NCBI RefSeq assembly: GCF_030651495.1 | Contig: NZ_JAUSFI010000039.1 | Location: 1-64,000, forward strand | Direction of reading: 5' to 3' | Length of the DNA stretch: 64,000 nucleotides | Origin: Undibacterium sp. | GTDB taxonomy: Bacteria > Pseudomonadota > Gammaproteobacteria > Burkholderiales > Burkholderiaceae_D | Part shown: positions 31,717 to 41,908 of the stretch, in pieces | Numbering within the stretch: position 1 is the first letter of the stretch | How the letters are laid out: each line of letters begins with the position of its first letter | The notes under the pieces: generated by a model | Database searches by the model: none | Seen by the model: only the letters and a program-made list of their open reading frames with translations | Told to the model about the DNA's origin: nothing | Position numbers and translations under genes: made by a program

Positions 31717-32410
31717 AATCTCTTTTTCCAAAAATCGCACTGCCTATACGCACCATGGTGCTGCCCTCGGCAATGGCCGCACCCATGTCACTGCTCATCC
31801 CCATCGAAAGCGTGTCGAGCGCTATTCCACCAGCCTGAATTTGCTCTTTAAGTTGGCGTAACTGGCTAAAGGCATGTCTTTGTAGCAGCACATCATCACT
31901 AGACTCCGGCACCGCCATCAGCCCGCGCAGGCGTAAGCCTGGCAATGTGGCAATCATTTTAGCCAATGACAAAGCCTGTTCCGGCAGCACGCCGCTCTTC
32001 GTTGATTCACCACTAATATTAACTTGAAGGCAAATATTTAAGGGGGTAAGCGACGCTGGCCGCTGTTCGGACAATCGGGTGGCGATCTTGGCGCGGTCAA
32101 CCGAATGCACCCAGCTAAAATTCTCTGCAATCTGACGAGTTTTATTACTTTGGATAGGGCCAATAAAATGCCACTCCAGTGCCAACTCAGGCAGCAAAGT
32201 CTGTACTTGCTGCATTTTATCTAGCGCTTCTTGCAAGTAATTTTCACCAAAACACCGCTGCCCGGCACGTGCGGCCTCAACGACTGCCTCAGCGCCAAAG
32301 GTCTTCGATACCGCCAGCAAGTTGATCTGTTGTGGATCGCGGTCGGCAGCAAGTGCCGCGGCGATTAAATCAGCACGCACGGCTTGCAAGTTGTCAGAAA
32401 TTAAGGACAT
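31706..32410 (-). CDS. yggS: YggS family pyridoxal-phosphate homeostasis protein
   Basis: The protein has 234 residues, an alanine-racemase-like TIM barrel without the second domain. The PLP lysine lies in LLAVSKTF, and the C-terminal phosphate-binding segment is GMSSDMGAAIAEGSTMVRIGSAIFG. YggS binds PLP and influences PLP and amino-acid balance; no enzyme activity is established. It is divergent from pilT (47 bases), an arrangement common in beta- and gammaproteobacteria. Confidence 0.93.
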   Translation of the reverse strand: MSLISDNLQAVRADLIAAALAADRDPQQINLLAVSKTFGAEAVVEAARAGQRCFGENYLQEALDKMQQVQTLLPELALEWHFIGPIQSNKTRQIAENFSWVHSVDRAKIATRLSEQRPASLTPLNICLQVNISGESTKSGVLPEQALSLAKMIATLPGLRLRGLMAVPESSDDVLLQRHAFSQLRQLKEQIQAGGIALDTLSMGMSSDMGAAIAEGSTMVRIGSAIFGKRDYAK

Positions 32411-32457
32411 AATCGGGATACTCTACGCCTACACAAATATTTTCATCGGAATTATAA

Positions 32458-33501
32458 ATGGACATCTCAGAATTATTGGCATTTTCGGTCAAAAATAACG
32501 CTTCCGATCTTCACTTATCCTCAGGCTTACCCCCCATGATACGGGTACATGGCGATGTCAGGCGCATCAATTTGCCCGCATTAGAGCATAAAGACGTGCA
32601 TGGTTTAATTTACGACATCATGAACGATTCTCAACGCAAGGCCTATGAAGAGACGCTGGAATGCGATTTTTCCTTTTCTATTCCAGGGCTGGCTCGCTTT
32701 CGCGTGAATGCCTTTAACCAGGAACGCGGCGCGGCAGCGGTCATGCGTACCATTCCATCAAAAATTCTGTCACTAGAACAATTAAATGCGCCTAAAATTT
32801 TCGCCGATTTTGCGCTGAAACCACGCGGTTTAGTCTTGGTCACGGGACCGACCGGTTCAGGAAAATCAACGACTTTGGCAGCGATGGTCAATCACATCAA
32901 TGAAAATGAATATGGCCATATTCTGACGGTCGAAGATCCTATCGAATTTGTCCATGAATCAAAAAAATGCTTAATCAATCAGCGTGAAGTCGGACCCCAT
33001 ACGATGTCGTTCAATAACGCATTGCGCTCAGCGTTGCGCGAAGATCCAGACGTTATTCTGGTAGGGGAATTACGCGATCTGGAAACCATCCGCCTGGCCT
33101 TAACCGCCGCCGAAACCGGTCACATGGTGTTTGGCACCTTGCATACATCTTCCGCCGCGAAGACCATCGACAGGATAGTGGACGTCTTTCCCGCAGAAGA
33201 AAAAGAAATGGTGCGGTCCATGTTATCTGAATCATTGCAGGCGGTGATCTCACAATCGCTACTCAAAACCAAGGATGGATCCGGTCGCGTTGCAGTGCAT
33301 GAAATTATGGTAGGTACACCGGCGATTCGCAACCTGATTCGCGAAGCAAAAATTGCTCAAATGTATTCTGCGATCCAGACCGGCAGTAACGTTGGCATGC
33401 AAACCCTGGATCAAAATTTGACCGATCTGGTGCGCCGTAATGTCATCTCGGCCAGCGCCGCACGCTCTGCCGCCAAAATCCCGGAAAACTTTCCAGGGTA
33501 G
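32458..33501 (+). CDS. pilT: Type IV pilus retraction ATPase PilT
   Basis: The protein has 347 residues. It has a PAS-like N-domain and a RecA-like ATPase core with Walker A GPTGSGKST, Asp box (ILTVEDPIEFVH), Walker B (DPDVILVGELRD) and His box (TGHMVFGTLHTSSA). The C-terminal AIRNLIRE motif that distinguishes PilT is present. It forms the hexamer that depolymerises pili for twitching motility and DNA uptake. pilU follows 75 bases later. Confidence 0.97.
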   Translation: MDISELLAFSVKNNASDLHLSSGLPPMIRVHGDVRRINLPALEHKDVHGLIYDIMNDSQRKAYEETLECDFSFSIPGLARFRVNAFNQERGAAAVMRTIPSKILSLEQLNAPKIFADFALKPRGLVLVTGPTGSGKSTTLAAMVNHINENEYGHILTVEDPIEFVHESKKCLINQREVGPHTMSFNNALRSALREDPDVILVGELRDLETIRLALTAAETGHMVFGTLHTSSAAKTIDRIVDVFPAEEKEMVRSMLSESLQAVISQSLLKTKDGSGRVAVHEIMVGTPAIRNLIREAKIAQMYSAIQTGSNVGMQTLDQNLTDLVRRNVISASAARSAAKIPENFPG

Positions 33502-33576
33502 ACTAAATTAAACATTCACCAGGTATCAATTCAGCTTTAATTTAGCATTAATTCTGCATTAACAAGGAACGGAAAA

Positions 33577-34713
33577 ATGGAACGCGATCAGGCTACCAAA
33601 TTCATGCATGACCTGCTGCGTCTGATGCTCAGCAAGAATGGTTCAGATTTATTTATTACCTCAGATTTTCCACCCGCTTTCAAAATCGACGGAAAAGTCA
33701 CACCGGTATCGAATCAGGCTTTATCGGCAGCGCATACTGTCGATCTGGCACGCGCTGTCATGAATGACAAGCAGTCTGCCGAATTTGAATCGACCAAGGA
33801 ATGTAATTTTGCCATTAACCCCGCTGGCATGGGTCGCTTCCGCGTCTCTGCCTTTATGCAGCAAGGGCGCGTTGGCATGGTAATGCGCACGATTACCACC
33901 GCCATTCCACAATTTGAAGAGTTGGGGTTACCGGAGCAATTGAAAGAAGTGGCGATGACCAAGCGCGGTTTAGTCATCATGGTAGGGGCAACCGGTTCAG
34001 GAAAATCTACCTCGTTGGCCGCGATGGTCGGCTATCGTAACGCGAACAGTTACGGCCATATCATCACCATCGAAGATCCGATTGAATATGTGCACCCGCA
34101 CGGCAATTGCATTATTACCCAGCGCGAAATCGGGATCGATACTGCCGATTGGGGTGTTGCGCTCAAAAATACCTTAAGGCAAGCACCGGACGTGATCCAG
34201 ATTGGCGAGATACGTGAACGAGAAACCATGGACTTCGCGATCGCCTTTGCCGAAACCGGCCATCTTTGCATCGCCACACTGCATGCCAATAGCGCCAATC
34301 AGGCACTCGACCGCATCATCAATTTCTTCCCTGAAGACCGGCGCCAACAACTGTTAATGGATTTGTCGCTGAATCTGAAAGCTATCGTATCTCAACGCTT
34401 GCTGCCACTCAAAGCAAAAAAAGGGCGCGTTGCCGCGATCGAAATTTTGCTGAATTCACCTTTGATTGCCGATCTCATCTTCAAGGGTGACGTCCATGAA
34501 ATCAAGGAGATTATGAAAAAATCCGGTGAATTGGGCATGCAGACATTTGACCAGGCATTGTTCGATTTGCATGAAGCAGATTTAATCAGCTATGAAGATG
34601 CCTTGCGCAACGCCGACTCGGTCAACGAATTACGTCTGTCGATTAAATTACGCGGCAAAGAAGCTAAAGGTCGCGATTTAAGTGCCGGAACCCATCACCT
34701 GGGAATACTATGA
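33577..34713 (+). CDS. pilU: PilT paralogue PilU, accessory pilus retraction ATPase
   Basis: The protein has 378 residues. Core motifs are as in PilT (VGATGSGKST, HIITIEDPIEYVHP, DVIQIGEIRERETM, TGHLCIATLHANSA), but the AIRNLIRE motif is replaced and a C-terminal extension is present, both marks of PilU. PilU assists PilT in forceful retraction. AAGGA precedes the ATG. The stop overlaps the next gene's start by four bases. Confidence 0.95.
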   Translation: MERDQATKFMHDLLRLMLSKNGSDLFITSDFPPAFKIDGKVTPVSNQALSAAHTVDLARAVMNDKQSAEFESTKECNFAINPAGMGRFRVSAFMQQGRVGMVMRTITTAIPQFEELGLPEQLKEVAMTKRGLVIMVGATGSGKSTSLAAMVGYRNANSYGHIITIEDPIEYVHPHGNCIITQREIGIDTADWGVALKNTLRQAPDVIQIGEIRERETMDFAIAFAETGHLCIATLHANSANQALDRIINFFPEDRRQQLLMDLSLNLKAIVSQRLLPLKAKKGRVAAIEILLNSPLIADLIFKGDVHEIKEIMKKSGELGMQTFDQALFDLHEADLISYEDALRNADSVNELRLSIKLRGKEAKGRDLSAGTHHLGIL

Positions 34714-35192
34714 GTGCACTCGATTTTAGCGCCGACAATTTGCAGGGACAAGCTGTCGATCTAAAACAATATCTAGGCAAGGTCGTCCTCGTCGTGAATA
34801 CCGCGAGTCATTGCGGCTTTACTCCGCAATACAAAGAACTGGAACAGGTCTACCAGCAATTTCGTGACAAGGGCGTAGCAGTGCTGGGTTTCCCGTGCAA
34901 TCAGTTCGGTCATCAAGAACCGGGAAGCGCCGATGAAATCGGCTCATTTTGTGAAAAAAATTACGGCCTGACGTTTCCCTTATTCGCCAAGATTGATGTA
35001 AATGGTAGCAACACCCACCCCTTGTATCAGTACCTGAAAGCCAAAGCACCCGGCATTCTTGGCAGCGAAGCCATCAAGTGGAATTTCACTAAATTTTTGA
35101 TAAAAAAAGATGGCACGGTCTATCGGCGTTACGCACCGCAAACCACACCTACGGAGTTGGTTGCGGATATTGAAGCGCTGTTGTCCGAGTAA
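34710..35192 (+). CDS. Glutathione peroxidase / thioredoxin-dependent peroxidase
   Basis: The protein has 160 residues of a thioredoxin fold. The peroxidatic residue is Cys35 (NTASHCGFTPQY), a cysteine instead of the selenocysteine of animal enzymes, with the partner motifs FPCNQFG (Gln) and KWNFTKFL (Trp, Asn). It reduces hydroperoxides; in bacteria such enzymes often use thioredoxin. It is coupled to pilU by an ATGA overlap, an unusual partner for a peroxidase. Confidence 0.93.
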   Translation: MSALDFSADNLQGQAVDLKQYLGKVVLVVNTASHCGFTPQYKELEQVYQQFRDKGVAVLGFPCNQFGHQEPGSADEIGSFCEKNYGLTFPLFAKIDVNGSNTHPLYQYLKAKAPGILGSEAIKWNFTKFLIKKDGTVYRRYAPQTTPTELVADIEALLSE

Positions 35193-35212
35193 AATAACAT
35201 AGCACCCGGCGC

Positions 35213-35300
35213 AACGCGCATCGCACTGCCCAATGGCGATGCGCATTTCCAGCCTATTTACCTCTGCAGGCCGCATGGGATATGCGTGTTGGGCCTGCCG
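35213..35300. repeat. Palindromic intergenic repeat, CCATGCG family (copy at 35.2 kb)
   Basis: GCGCATCGC (35216-35224) pairs with GCGATGCGC (35236-35244), a hairpin 20 bases after the peroxidase stop. The right half CTCTGCAGGCCGCATGGG (from 35262) matches the copy at 60.7 kb. The hairpin could act as a terminator, though no T run follows. The rest of 35193-35434 has no gene. Confidence 0.6.
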
Positions 35301-35417
35301 GCATTTGAATTTCGTTTCATGTCGATTAGAAATTTTAAGGATTGCGTCTGTTCTTAAGCCAATCATCAGCATAAATCGGCTACACGATTTGCACAAAACC
35401 GTAGTCTATGTTCTAAT

Positions 35418-35434
35418 TTGCAACCTAGTTGCAA
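35418..35434. promoter_or_regulatory. Palindrome at the start of the ZIP transporter gene
   Basis: TTGCAACCTAGTTGCAA has 7-base arms (TTGCAAC/GTTGCAA) around CTA and ends directly before ATG 35435, where a ribosome site would be. It may be an operator or an RNA structure blocking translation. It does not match the usual Zur consensus. Confidence 0.4.
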
Positions 35435-36232
35435 ATGCACGACGATTCGAGGCTTAAAATTCATTCCACCCTGTCATCCATACTCTTTGCCACCGCCATT
35501 GCTGGTGTGTTGAGCATTACCGCTGCGGCAATTTTTTCGTTTTCATTGCTGTCCAAAATGGTCGAGCGCATGGTGAGCCTGTCGGTCGGCATCATGCTCT
35601 CGACCTCGCTATTGCACGCGCTGCCGGAAGCATTTGAATCGGGAGCCGACCCGCGCTCGCTGTTCGCCTGTTTGCTGGCCGGATTGCTCGCCTTCTTTCT
35701 ACTGGAAAAATTTGCCATCTTGCGCCACTCGCATCACCACGAAGGCGATGGACATCACCATGTGCATGGTCACGATGCGCATGAAGCAGGCAAGGCCGGC
35801 TGGATGATACTGGTAGGAGATGGCCTGCACAATTTTACCGATGGCATACTGATTGCCGCCGCGTTTCTGGCGAATCCAAAACTGGGATTAGTGACCGGCC
35901 TGGCTATCATCGCCCATGAAATTCCGCAAGAGATCGGTGATTTTATCGTCTTGCTGAATGCCGGATTTTCACGCACGCGTGCCTATGTCTACAATCTCAT
36001 TTGTAGTTTGATGGCAGTGGTAGGCGGTGTACTTGGATATTACACATTAGAAAATGCCAGCAACCTGCTACCGTATGTGCTGGTATTTGCCTCTTCAGGT
36101 TTTATTTATATTGCGGTAAGCGATTTAATGCCGCAAATGCAGCGTCGCGCCACATGGAGGGAAACCATCCCGCAAGTCATTTTAATTGCCTGCGGGGTGA
36201 TTTTGGTGTTGCTGGTGACGGGTCAGCATTAA
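35435..36232 (+). CDS. ZIP family metal transporter
   Basis: The protein has 265 residues with about eight membrane segments. A His-rich cytoplasmic loop (HSHHHEGDGHHHVHGHDAH, about residues 87-110) precedes the transport helices, which carry the metal-site motifs DGLHNFTDG and HEIPQEIGD. It probably imports zinc or another divalent metal. ATG 35435 is chosen; an in-frame TTG two codons earlier also exists and neither has a clear ribosome site. It is convergent with the sulfurtransferase gene. Confidence 0.88.
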   Translation: MHDDSRLKIHSTLSSILFATAIAGVLSITAAAIFSFSLLSKMVERMVSLSVGIMLSTSLLHALPEAFESGADPRSLFACLLAGLLAFFLLEKFAILRHSHHHEGDGHHHVHGHDAHEAGKAGWMILVGDGLHNFTDGILIAAAFLANPKLGLVTGLAIIAHEIPQEIGDFIVLLNAGFSRTRAYVYNLICSLMAVVGGVLGYYTLENASNLLPYVLVFASSGFIYIAVSDLMPQMQRRATWRETIPQVILIACGVILVLLVTGQH

Positions 36233-36244
36233 ATTTTATTAGCG

Positions 36245-36266
36245 ATTTCATTATCTCAAATGAAAT
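36245..36266. terminator. Weak AT-rich hairpin between convergent genes
   Basis: ATTTCATT and AATGAAAT form an 8-base stem in the 46-base gap between the ZIP and sulfurtransferase genes, followed by TTAATTTT on the plus strand. It may serve both genes, but stability is low. Confidence 0.35.
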
Positions 36267-36278
36267 TTAATTTTAAAA

Positions 36279-37136
36279 TCAGGCGTCCTGACCACGCATC
36301 ACAGGACGAACCGATTCAGCACACCATTCGCTCCAGGAACCCGGATATAGAGCGGCACCGGACAATCCAGCAACTTCGAGCGCGAGTAAATTATGGCAGG
36401 CCGTGACGCCAGAGCCACACTGCATGATGGATCGACTCACATCCGGCACCATATCCAGCCATTCAGTACGCAGCTGCTGTGCCCCCTTAAAGCGACCATC
36501 GGCTTGCAGATTATCTTTAAAAAACCGATTCCTGGCACCAGGGATATGTCCGCCGACCGGATCAATACTTTCATTTTCACCGCGATAACGATCAGGCGCA
36601 CGGGCATCGACTAAGCTGCGGGTAGCGGTTGCCAAATTTGCCAGCACCTCTGCCACATTCACCTGCGCCACCAAACTGGGCTTGGCAGTGATATCACCAC
36701 GCACCACCTCGGGCAGCTTATCGGTCACCGACAAACCGAGTGCGATCCAAGCCGGCAAACCACCGTCCAACACCGCCACAGACGAATGCCCGACCCAGCG
36801 TAACAGCCACCATAAACGCGCCGCAAACATGCCACCGTGTGCATCATAGGCAATGACCTGAGTGGCGTTATCGATGCCCCATGCGCGCAAGTTTTGTATA
36901 AACTCATTCTCATCCGGCAATGGATGACGACCACGAAACTTGCCATCAGGAGACATCTTGCTGCCAGATAGCTGCTGATCCAGATGCGCAAATCGCGCAC
37001 CGGGCAGATGTGCGCAGTCATACGCGGCTTGACCGGCAGAAAGATCCATCAGGTCATGCCGACAATCCAGAATGACCGTATGTGGCTGATCAATTTGTTT
37101 GGCCAGGTCTTGTGCCGATATCAGGGTGGTGTACAT
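36279..37136 (-). CDS. sseA: 3-mercaptopyruvate / thiosulfate sulfurtransferase
   Basis: The protein has 285 residues with two rhodanese domains. The active loop of the second domain is Cys240 in CGSGVTAC, the CG[SG]GVTA form of mercaptopyruvate sulfurtransferases instead of the CRxGx[R/T] of thiosulfate rhodaneses. It moves sulfur from 3-mercaptopyruvate to a thiol acceptor or cyanide. ATG 37136 has AGGAG at a good distance; an upstream in-frame start at 37160 is less likely. Confidence 0.9.
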   Translation of the reverse strand: MYTTLISAQDLAKQIDQPHTVILDCRHDLMDLSAGQAAYDCAHLPGARFAHLDQQLSGSKMSPDGKFRGRHPLPDENEFIQNLRAWGIDNATQVIAYDAHGGMFAARLWWLLRWVGHSSVAVLDGGLPAWIALGLSVTDKLPEVVRGDITAKPSLVAQVNVAEVLANLATATRSLVDARAPDRYRGENESIDPVGGHIPGARNRFFKDNLQADGRFKGAQQLRTEWLDMVPDVSRSIMQCGSGVTACHNLLALEVAGLSGAALYPGSWSEWCAESVRPVMRGQDA

Positions 37137-37275
37137 TACTGCTCCTGTTTTCAAATTCAAATTCAGATAAAAAATTCAGATAAAATCAATAAAAATTCTT
37201 ATGCAGACCCGCATTAAAATACACCAGGCGACGCATGCAGGCAATTGATTCAAACACCAATTCAAGCATGCCAGC

Positions 37276-38196
37276 TCATTCAGAACTTATCGGATCGGCA
37301 GCCACCTTCGGTATGTTATTTTTGCTGTTGTAGTAAGTGGCGATCAAACCACTACTGAGTATGACGACGATCCCCAGCCAGCTCATCCAGTTCAAGGCAT
37401 CATGCCATATCAGTACATCCCAGATACTGGAGAAAACAATGCCAACGTATTGCAAGTTGGCAGTCACCAGCGTATTCCCGAGCCGATAGGCACGCGTCAT
37501 GGCAACTTGAGCGCTGGCGGCAGTTAAACCGACAACCAGTAACAATAGAAAGCTTTTGGTCTGATGCGGATGCCAGACTGGCAGATCAAGCGTAGTGGTC
37601 ATTGCGCCAGCGGCCAAGGTACCGACGATACCCGCGACCGCACAGGTTGCCGAAAAATAAAACACGACCCTCGATTCCGGCTCCCCAAGCAAACCCATCT
37701 GACGCACCTGCATATACGCCAACGCCGCCAACATGCCAGAAATCAGCGCAATAATTCCGCCAAAAATCTGATCAGCGTGTATCGCCGGACGCAACAATAA
37801 GACAACACCGACAAAACCGAAACCTATCGCGATCAATAAACCGGGTTCTAGCTGTTTCTTTTTTTTCAGCCATGCCCCGCCAAAAAGAATCACCGCGATC
37901 CATATCGGCGACATGTAATTTAAGGTAACCGCCATCGCCAAGGGTAAGCGGCCTATCGCGTAAAACCACAACCATAACGCAGCGACACCGATCAACCCGC
38001 GCCATAGATGATGCCCAGCCATCCGAGTTCGCAAGGTCTGCCCCTGCCAGCGCATCAAGACTAAAATGACCAGCATGCCGATCATGCCACGGTAAGCTAC
38101 GATCTCGGCGGTACTGTAATAAGAGGATGCCAGCTTGACGCAGACCCCCATGATAGAAAACAAAAAGCTGGCAACCAGCATCCACAACGACTGCAT
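37276..38196 (-). CDS. EamA/DMT-family membrane transporter
   Basis: The protein has 306 residues with ten expected membrane helices in two EamA repeats (first starting LWMLVASFLFSIMGVCVKLAS; second around LLISGMLAALAYMQVRQMG). Such proteins export metabolites or amino acids; the substrate is unknown. Start ATG 38196 lacks a strong ribosome site; a longer frame to 38268 would overlap the upstream Rieske gene. It follows that gene by about 45 bases on the same strand and may be cotranscribed. Confidence 0.85.
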   Translation of the reverse strand: MQSLWMLVASFLFSIMGVCVKLASSYYSTAEIVAYRGMIGMLVILVLMRWQGQTLRTRMAGHHLWRGLIGVAALWLWFYAIGRLPLAMAVTLNYMSPIWIAVILFGGAWLKKKKQLEPGLLIAIGFGFVGVVLLLRPAIHADQIFGGIIALISGMLAALAYMQVRQMGLLGEPESRVVFYFSATCAVAGIVGTLAAGAMTTTLDLPVWHPHQTKSFLLLLVVGLTAASAQVAMTRAYRLGNTLVTANLQYVGIVFSSIWDVLIWHDALNWMSWLGIVVILSSGLIATYYNSKNNIPKVAADPISSE

Positions 38197-38240
38197 ATTC
38201 TGTACCAAAAAATAAGGGGAAGCATCGCTTCCCCTGGAAA

Positions 38241-39356
38241 TTAAAATGTTATCTTGCTTCGATACCATTCGTGAAAATGCTGCATACCGTCTTCCATCGG
38301 CGATTGATATGGACCGACTTCGCTGACACCGCGCTCCAGCAAAATTTTTCTGCCGGCATCCATACGAAAGCCAATTTCATCATCCTCAATACAGGTTTCC
38401 ATATACGCGGCGCGCTCTGCTTCGATAAACTCACGCTCGAACAGCACTATCTCTTCAGGATAATAAAATTCCACCACATTTTTAGTTTTACCAGTCGACG
38501 TCGGCCACAAAGTCGACACGACCAGCACATGCGGATACCACTCCACCATGATGTTAGGATACAAAGTCAGCCAGATCGCACCATACTTAGGTACTGCGCC
38601 GTTACGATACTTTAATACCTGCTCTTGCCAGAGCCGGTATTTATCTGAACCCGATTTCAGCAAGCCGTTATTCACACCTACGGTCTGTACGCTGTAATCC
38701 TCGCCAAACTCCCAGCGCAAATCATCACAAGTCACAAAGCTGCCAAGGCCAGGATGAAATGGCTCGACATGATAATCTTCCAGATAGACTTCAATGAAGG
38801 TTTTCCAGTTGTAATCGCACTCGTGTACTTCTACGTGATCCAGCATATAGCCGCTGAAATCAATATCTGCGCTGACGCTGAGTTGCGTCATTTTTTCCAT
38901 GACGTTATAGCCGTTTTGCTCGAACAGTAATCCATTCCAGTTTTGCAGCGGCGTTTTGGATAACTTGAGGCATGGCGTATCGGCAAAATGCGGTGCACCG
39001 ATCAATTCGCCTTTTAGATCGTAAGTCCAGCGATGCAACGGACAAACAATATTGTTTGCATTACCGCGTCCGTTCGTGCCTGGCCCGCCGAGCATGAGAG
39101 CCTGGCGATGTCTGCAAACATTTGACATTAATTCAATGGCATGTTGGCTGCGCACCAACATGCGCCCCTCGTTCTCGGAAGCGAGCGTGGCAAAGTCACC
39201 GACATTGGGCACCATCAATTCATGACCGACATAACGTGGGCCAGACTGGAAGAGTTGTTTGATTTCGCGCCGCAATAACGCTTGATCAAAATACACGTGA
39301 ACCGGAAGTTGCGCGTCTGAACGCGCGAGTTTGGAAAAAGAAGCCAGATCGGACAT
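38241..39356 (-). CDS. Rieske-type aromatic-ring/amine oxygenase, alpha subunit
   Basis: The protein has 371 residues. The Rieske [2Fe-2S] ligands are Cys81-x-His83 and Cys105-x2-His108 (CRH...CPLH), with 21 residues between the pairs, a little longer than the common spacing. The mononuclear iron ligands are His196 and His201 in EVYLEDYHVEPFH, similar to choline monooxygenase and GbcA-like enzymes. The substrate is unknown, and no reductase partner gene is adjacent. ATG 39356 follows a G-rich GGGGGACGGGG site and starts the first conserved residues; the frame to 39458 is longer but unsupported. Confidence 0.88.
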   Translation of the reverse strand: MSDLASFSKLARSDAQLPVHVYFDQALLRREIKQLFQSGPRYVGHELMVPNVGDFATLASENEGRMLVRSQHAIELMSNVCRHRQALMLGGPGTNGRGNANNIVCPLHRWTYDLKGELIGAPHFADTPCLKLSKTPLQNWNGLLFEQNGYNVMEKMTQLSVSADIDFSGYMLDHVEVHECDYNWKTFIEVYLEDYHVEPFHPGLGSFVTCDDLRWEFGEDYSVQTVGVNNGLLKSGSDKYRLWQEQVLKYRNGAVPKYGAIWLTLYPNIMVEWYPHVLVVSTLWPTSTGKTKNVVEFYYPEEIVLFEREFIEAERAAYMETCIEDDEIGFRMDAGRKILLERGVSEVGPYQSPMEDGMQHFHEWYRSKITF

Positions 39357-40829
<1,473 letters not shown>

Positions 40830-40865
40830 AAAACATATAAAACTAAAAAAGAAAACGTCGCTTTC

Positions 40866-41813
40866 ATGAAAACAAAAAAGACAGTTTTTATCTTTGCAGC
40901 GGCACTGACCATTCTGGTCGCCGCTGTTTTTTATTATGCCGTTTTATTACCACCAAATACTGGCTCTGTTGCCAGTTCGATGCCGCAGAATGACGCGTTT
41001 TCTTTTGTTAAATCGATGGAAGGGACGACAACGGATGGACAAGCGACCCAGACCAATGATGCCCTGATCGTCGACGCCTCATTGCGCCGGCTATTTGAGT
41101 ACTATCTGGCTGCGACAGGTGAAAAGTCTCTGGCAGAAATACGCGCAGAAATCGAAAAGGAACTCGATAAGACATTGTCGCCAAGCGCCGCTCGTCAGGC
41201 AAAAGAGGTGCTGACGCGCTACCTCGCCTACAAGCAGGAACTGGCAGAAATAGAAAAAAATCCAGCCGTCAGCGGCAACGATACTAATGCAATCAAGCAC
41301 CGCTTCAGTAGCATGCAGCAACTGCGCCGCCGTTACTTTAATGAAAAAGAGGATCTAGCCATGTTTGGCTTTGATGATGCTTATGATATGGATGCCATAG
41401 CAAGGCTGGAAATTAGTCAAGACAGCACACTGACCAATGAGCAGAAGCAAAAAAAACTACTGGCCCTAGATGCAGCTATGCCGGCCGCCTTGCGAGAAGA
41501 AAAACAAGCGCCTTACCGGGTCCTGCTGCTGGAAGAAAATGTGGCGAAAATGCGCGCCCAGGGAGCAAGTGATGATGATATTTATCGCCTGCGCGCAAGC
41601 AGCACTACACCCGAAGCTGCCGCCAGGCTGGCAGACCTGGATCGAGAAGAAATCGAATGGAAAACGCGCATCACCACCTATTTGGCAGAGCGCTCCCGTC
41701 TACTAAGCAATCTGGCGGAGAAACCGGAACAGGAACGACAGGCGGCAATGCAAAAAATACGTGATCAGCAATTTAATCAGGGTGAACAAAAACGCTTATC
41801 CGCGTATGAATAA
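40866..41813 (+). CDS. lifO: Lipase-specific foldase (Lif) chaperone
   Basis: The protein has 315 residues. An N-terminal membrane anchor (KTVFIFAAALTILVAAVFYYAVLLP) is followed by a variable linker and an all-helical periplasmic part with the Lif motif around LRRLFEYYLAATGE (residues 76-89). It wraps around the lipase to give it its active fold. Its place directly after the lipase gene is the standard arrangement (lipA-lipB / lif). Confidence 0.92.
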   Translation: MKTKKTVFIFAAALTILVAAVFYYAVLLPPNTGSVASSMPQNDAFSFVKSMEGTTTDGQATQTNDALIVDASLRRLFEYYLAATGEKSLAEIRAEIEKELDKTLSPSAARQAKEVLTRYLAYKQELAEIEKNPAVSGNDTNAIKHRFSSMQQLRRRYFNEKEDLAMFGFDDAYDMDAIARLEISQDSTLTNEQKQKKLLALDAAMPAALREEKQAPYRVLLLEENVAKMRAQGASDDDIYRLRASSTTPEAAARLADLDREEIEWKTRITTYLAERSRLLSNLAEKPEQERQAAMQKIRDQQFNQGEQKRLSAYE

Positions 41814-41872
41814 TCGCGAGATAAATAAGGTAGGTAATTAAGCGGGAGTAATGAATTTAAGCACAAAATGAC

Positions 41873-41896
41873 CAGATGAATTAAAACAGTCATCTG
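41873..41896. terminator. Weak hairpin between lifO and the DUF1631 gene
   Basis: CAGATGA (41873-41879) pairs with TCATCTG (41890-41896) in the 95-base gap between two convergent genes. There is no clear T run on either side. Confidence 0.35.
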
Positions 41897-41908
41897 AAAT
41901 GAACAGCA

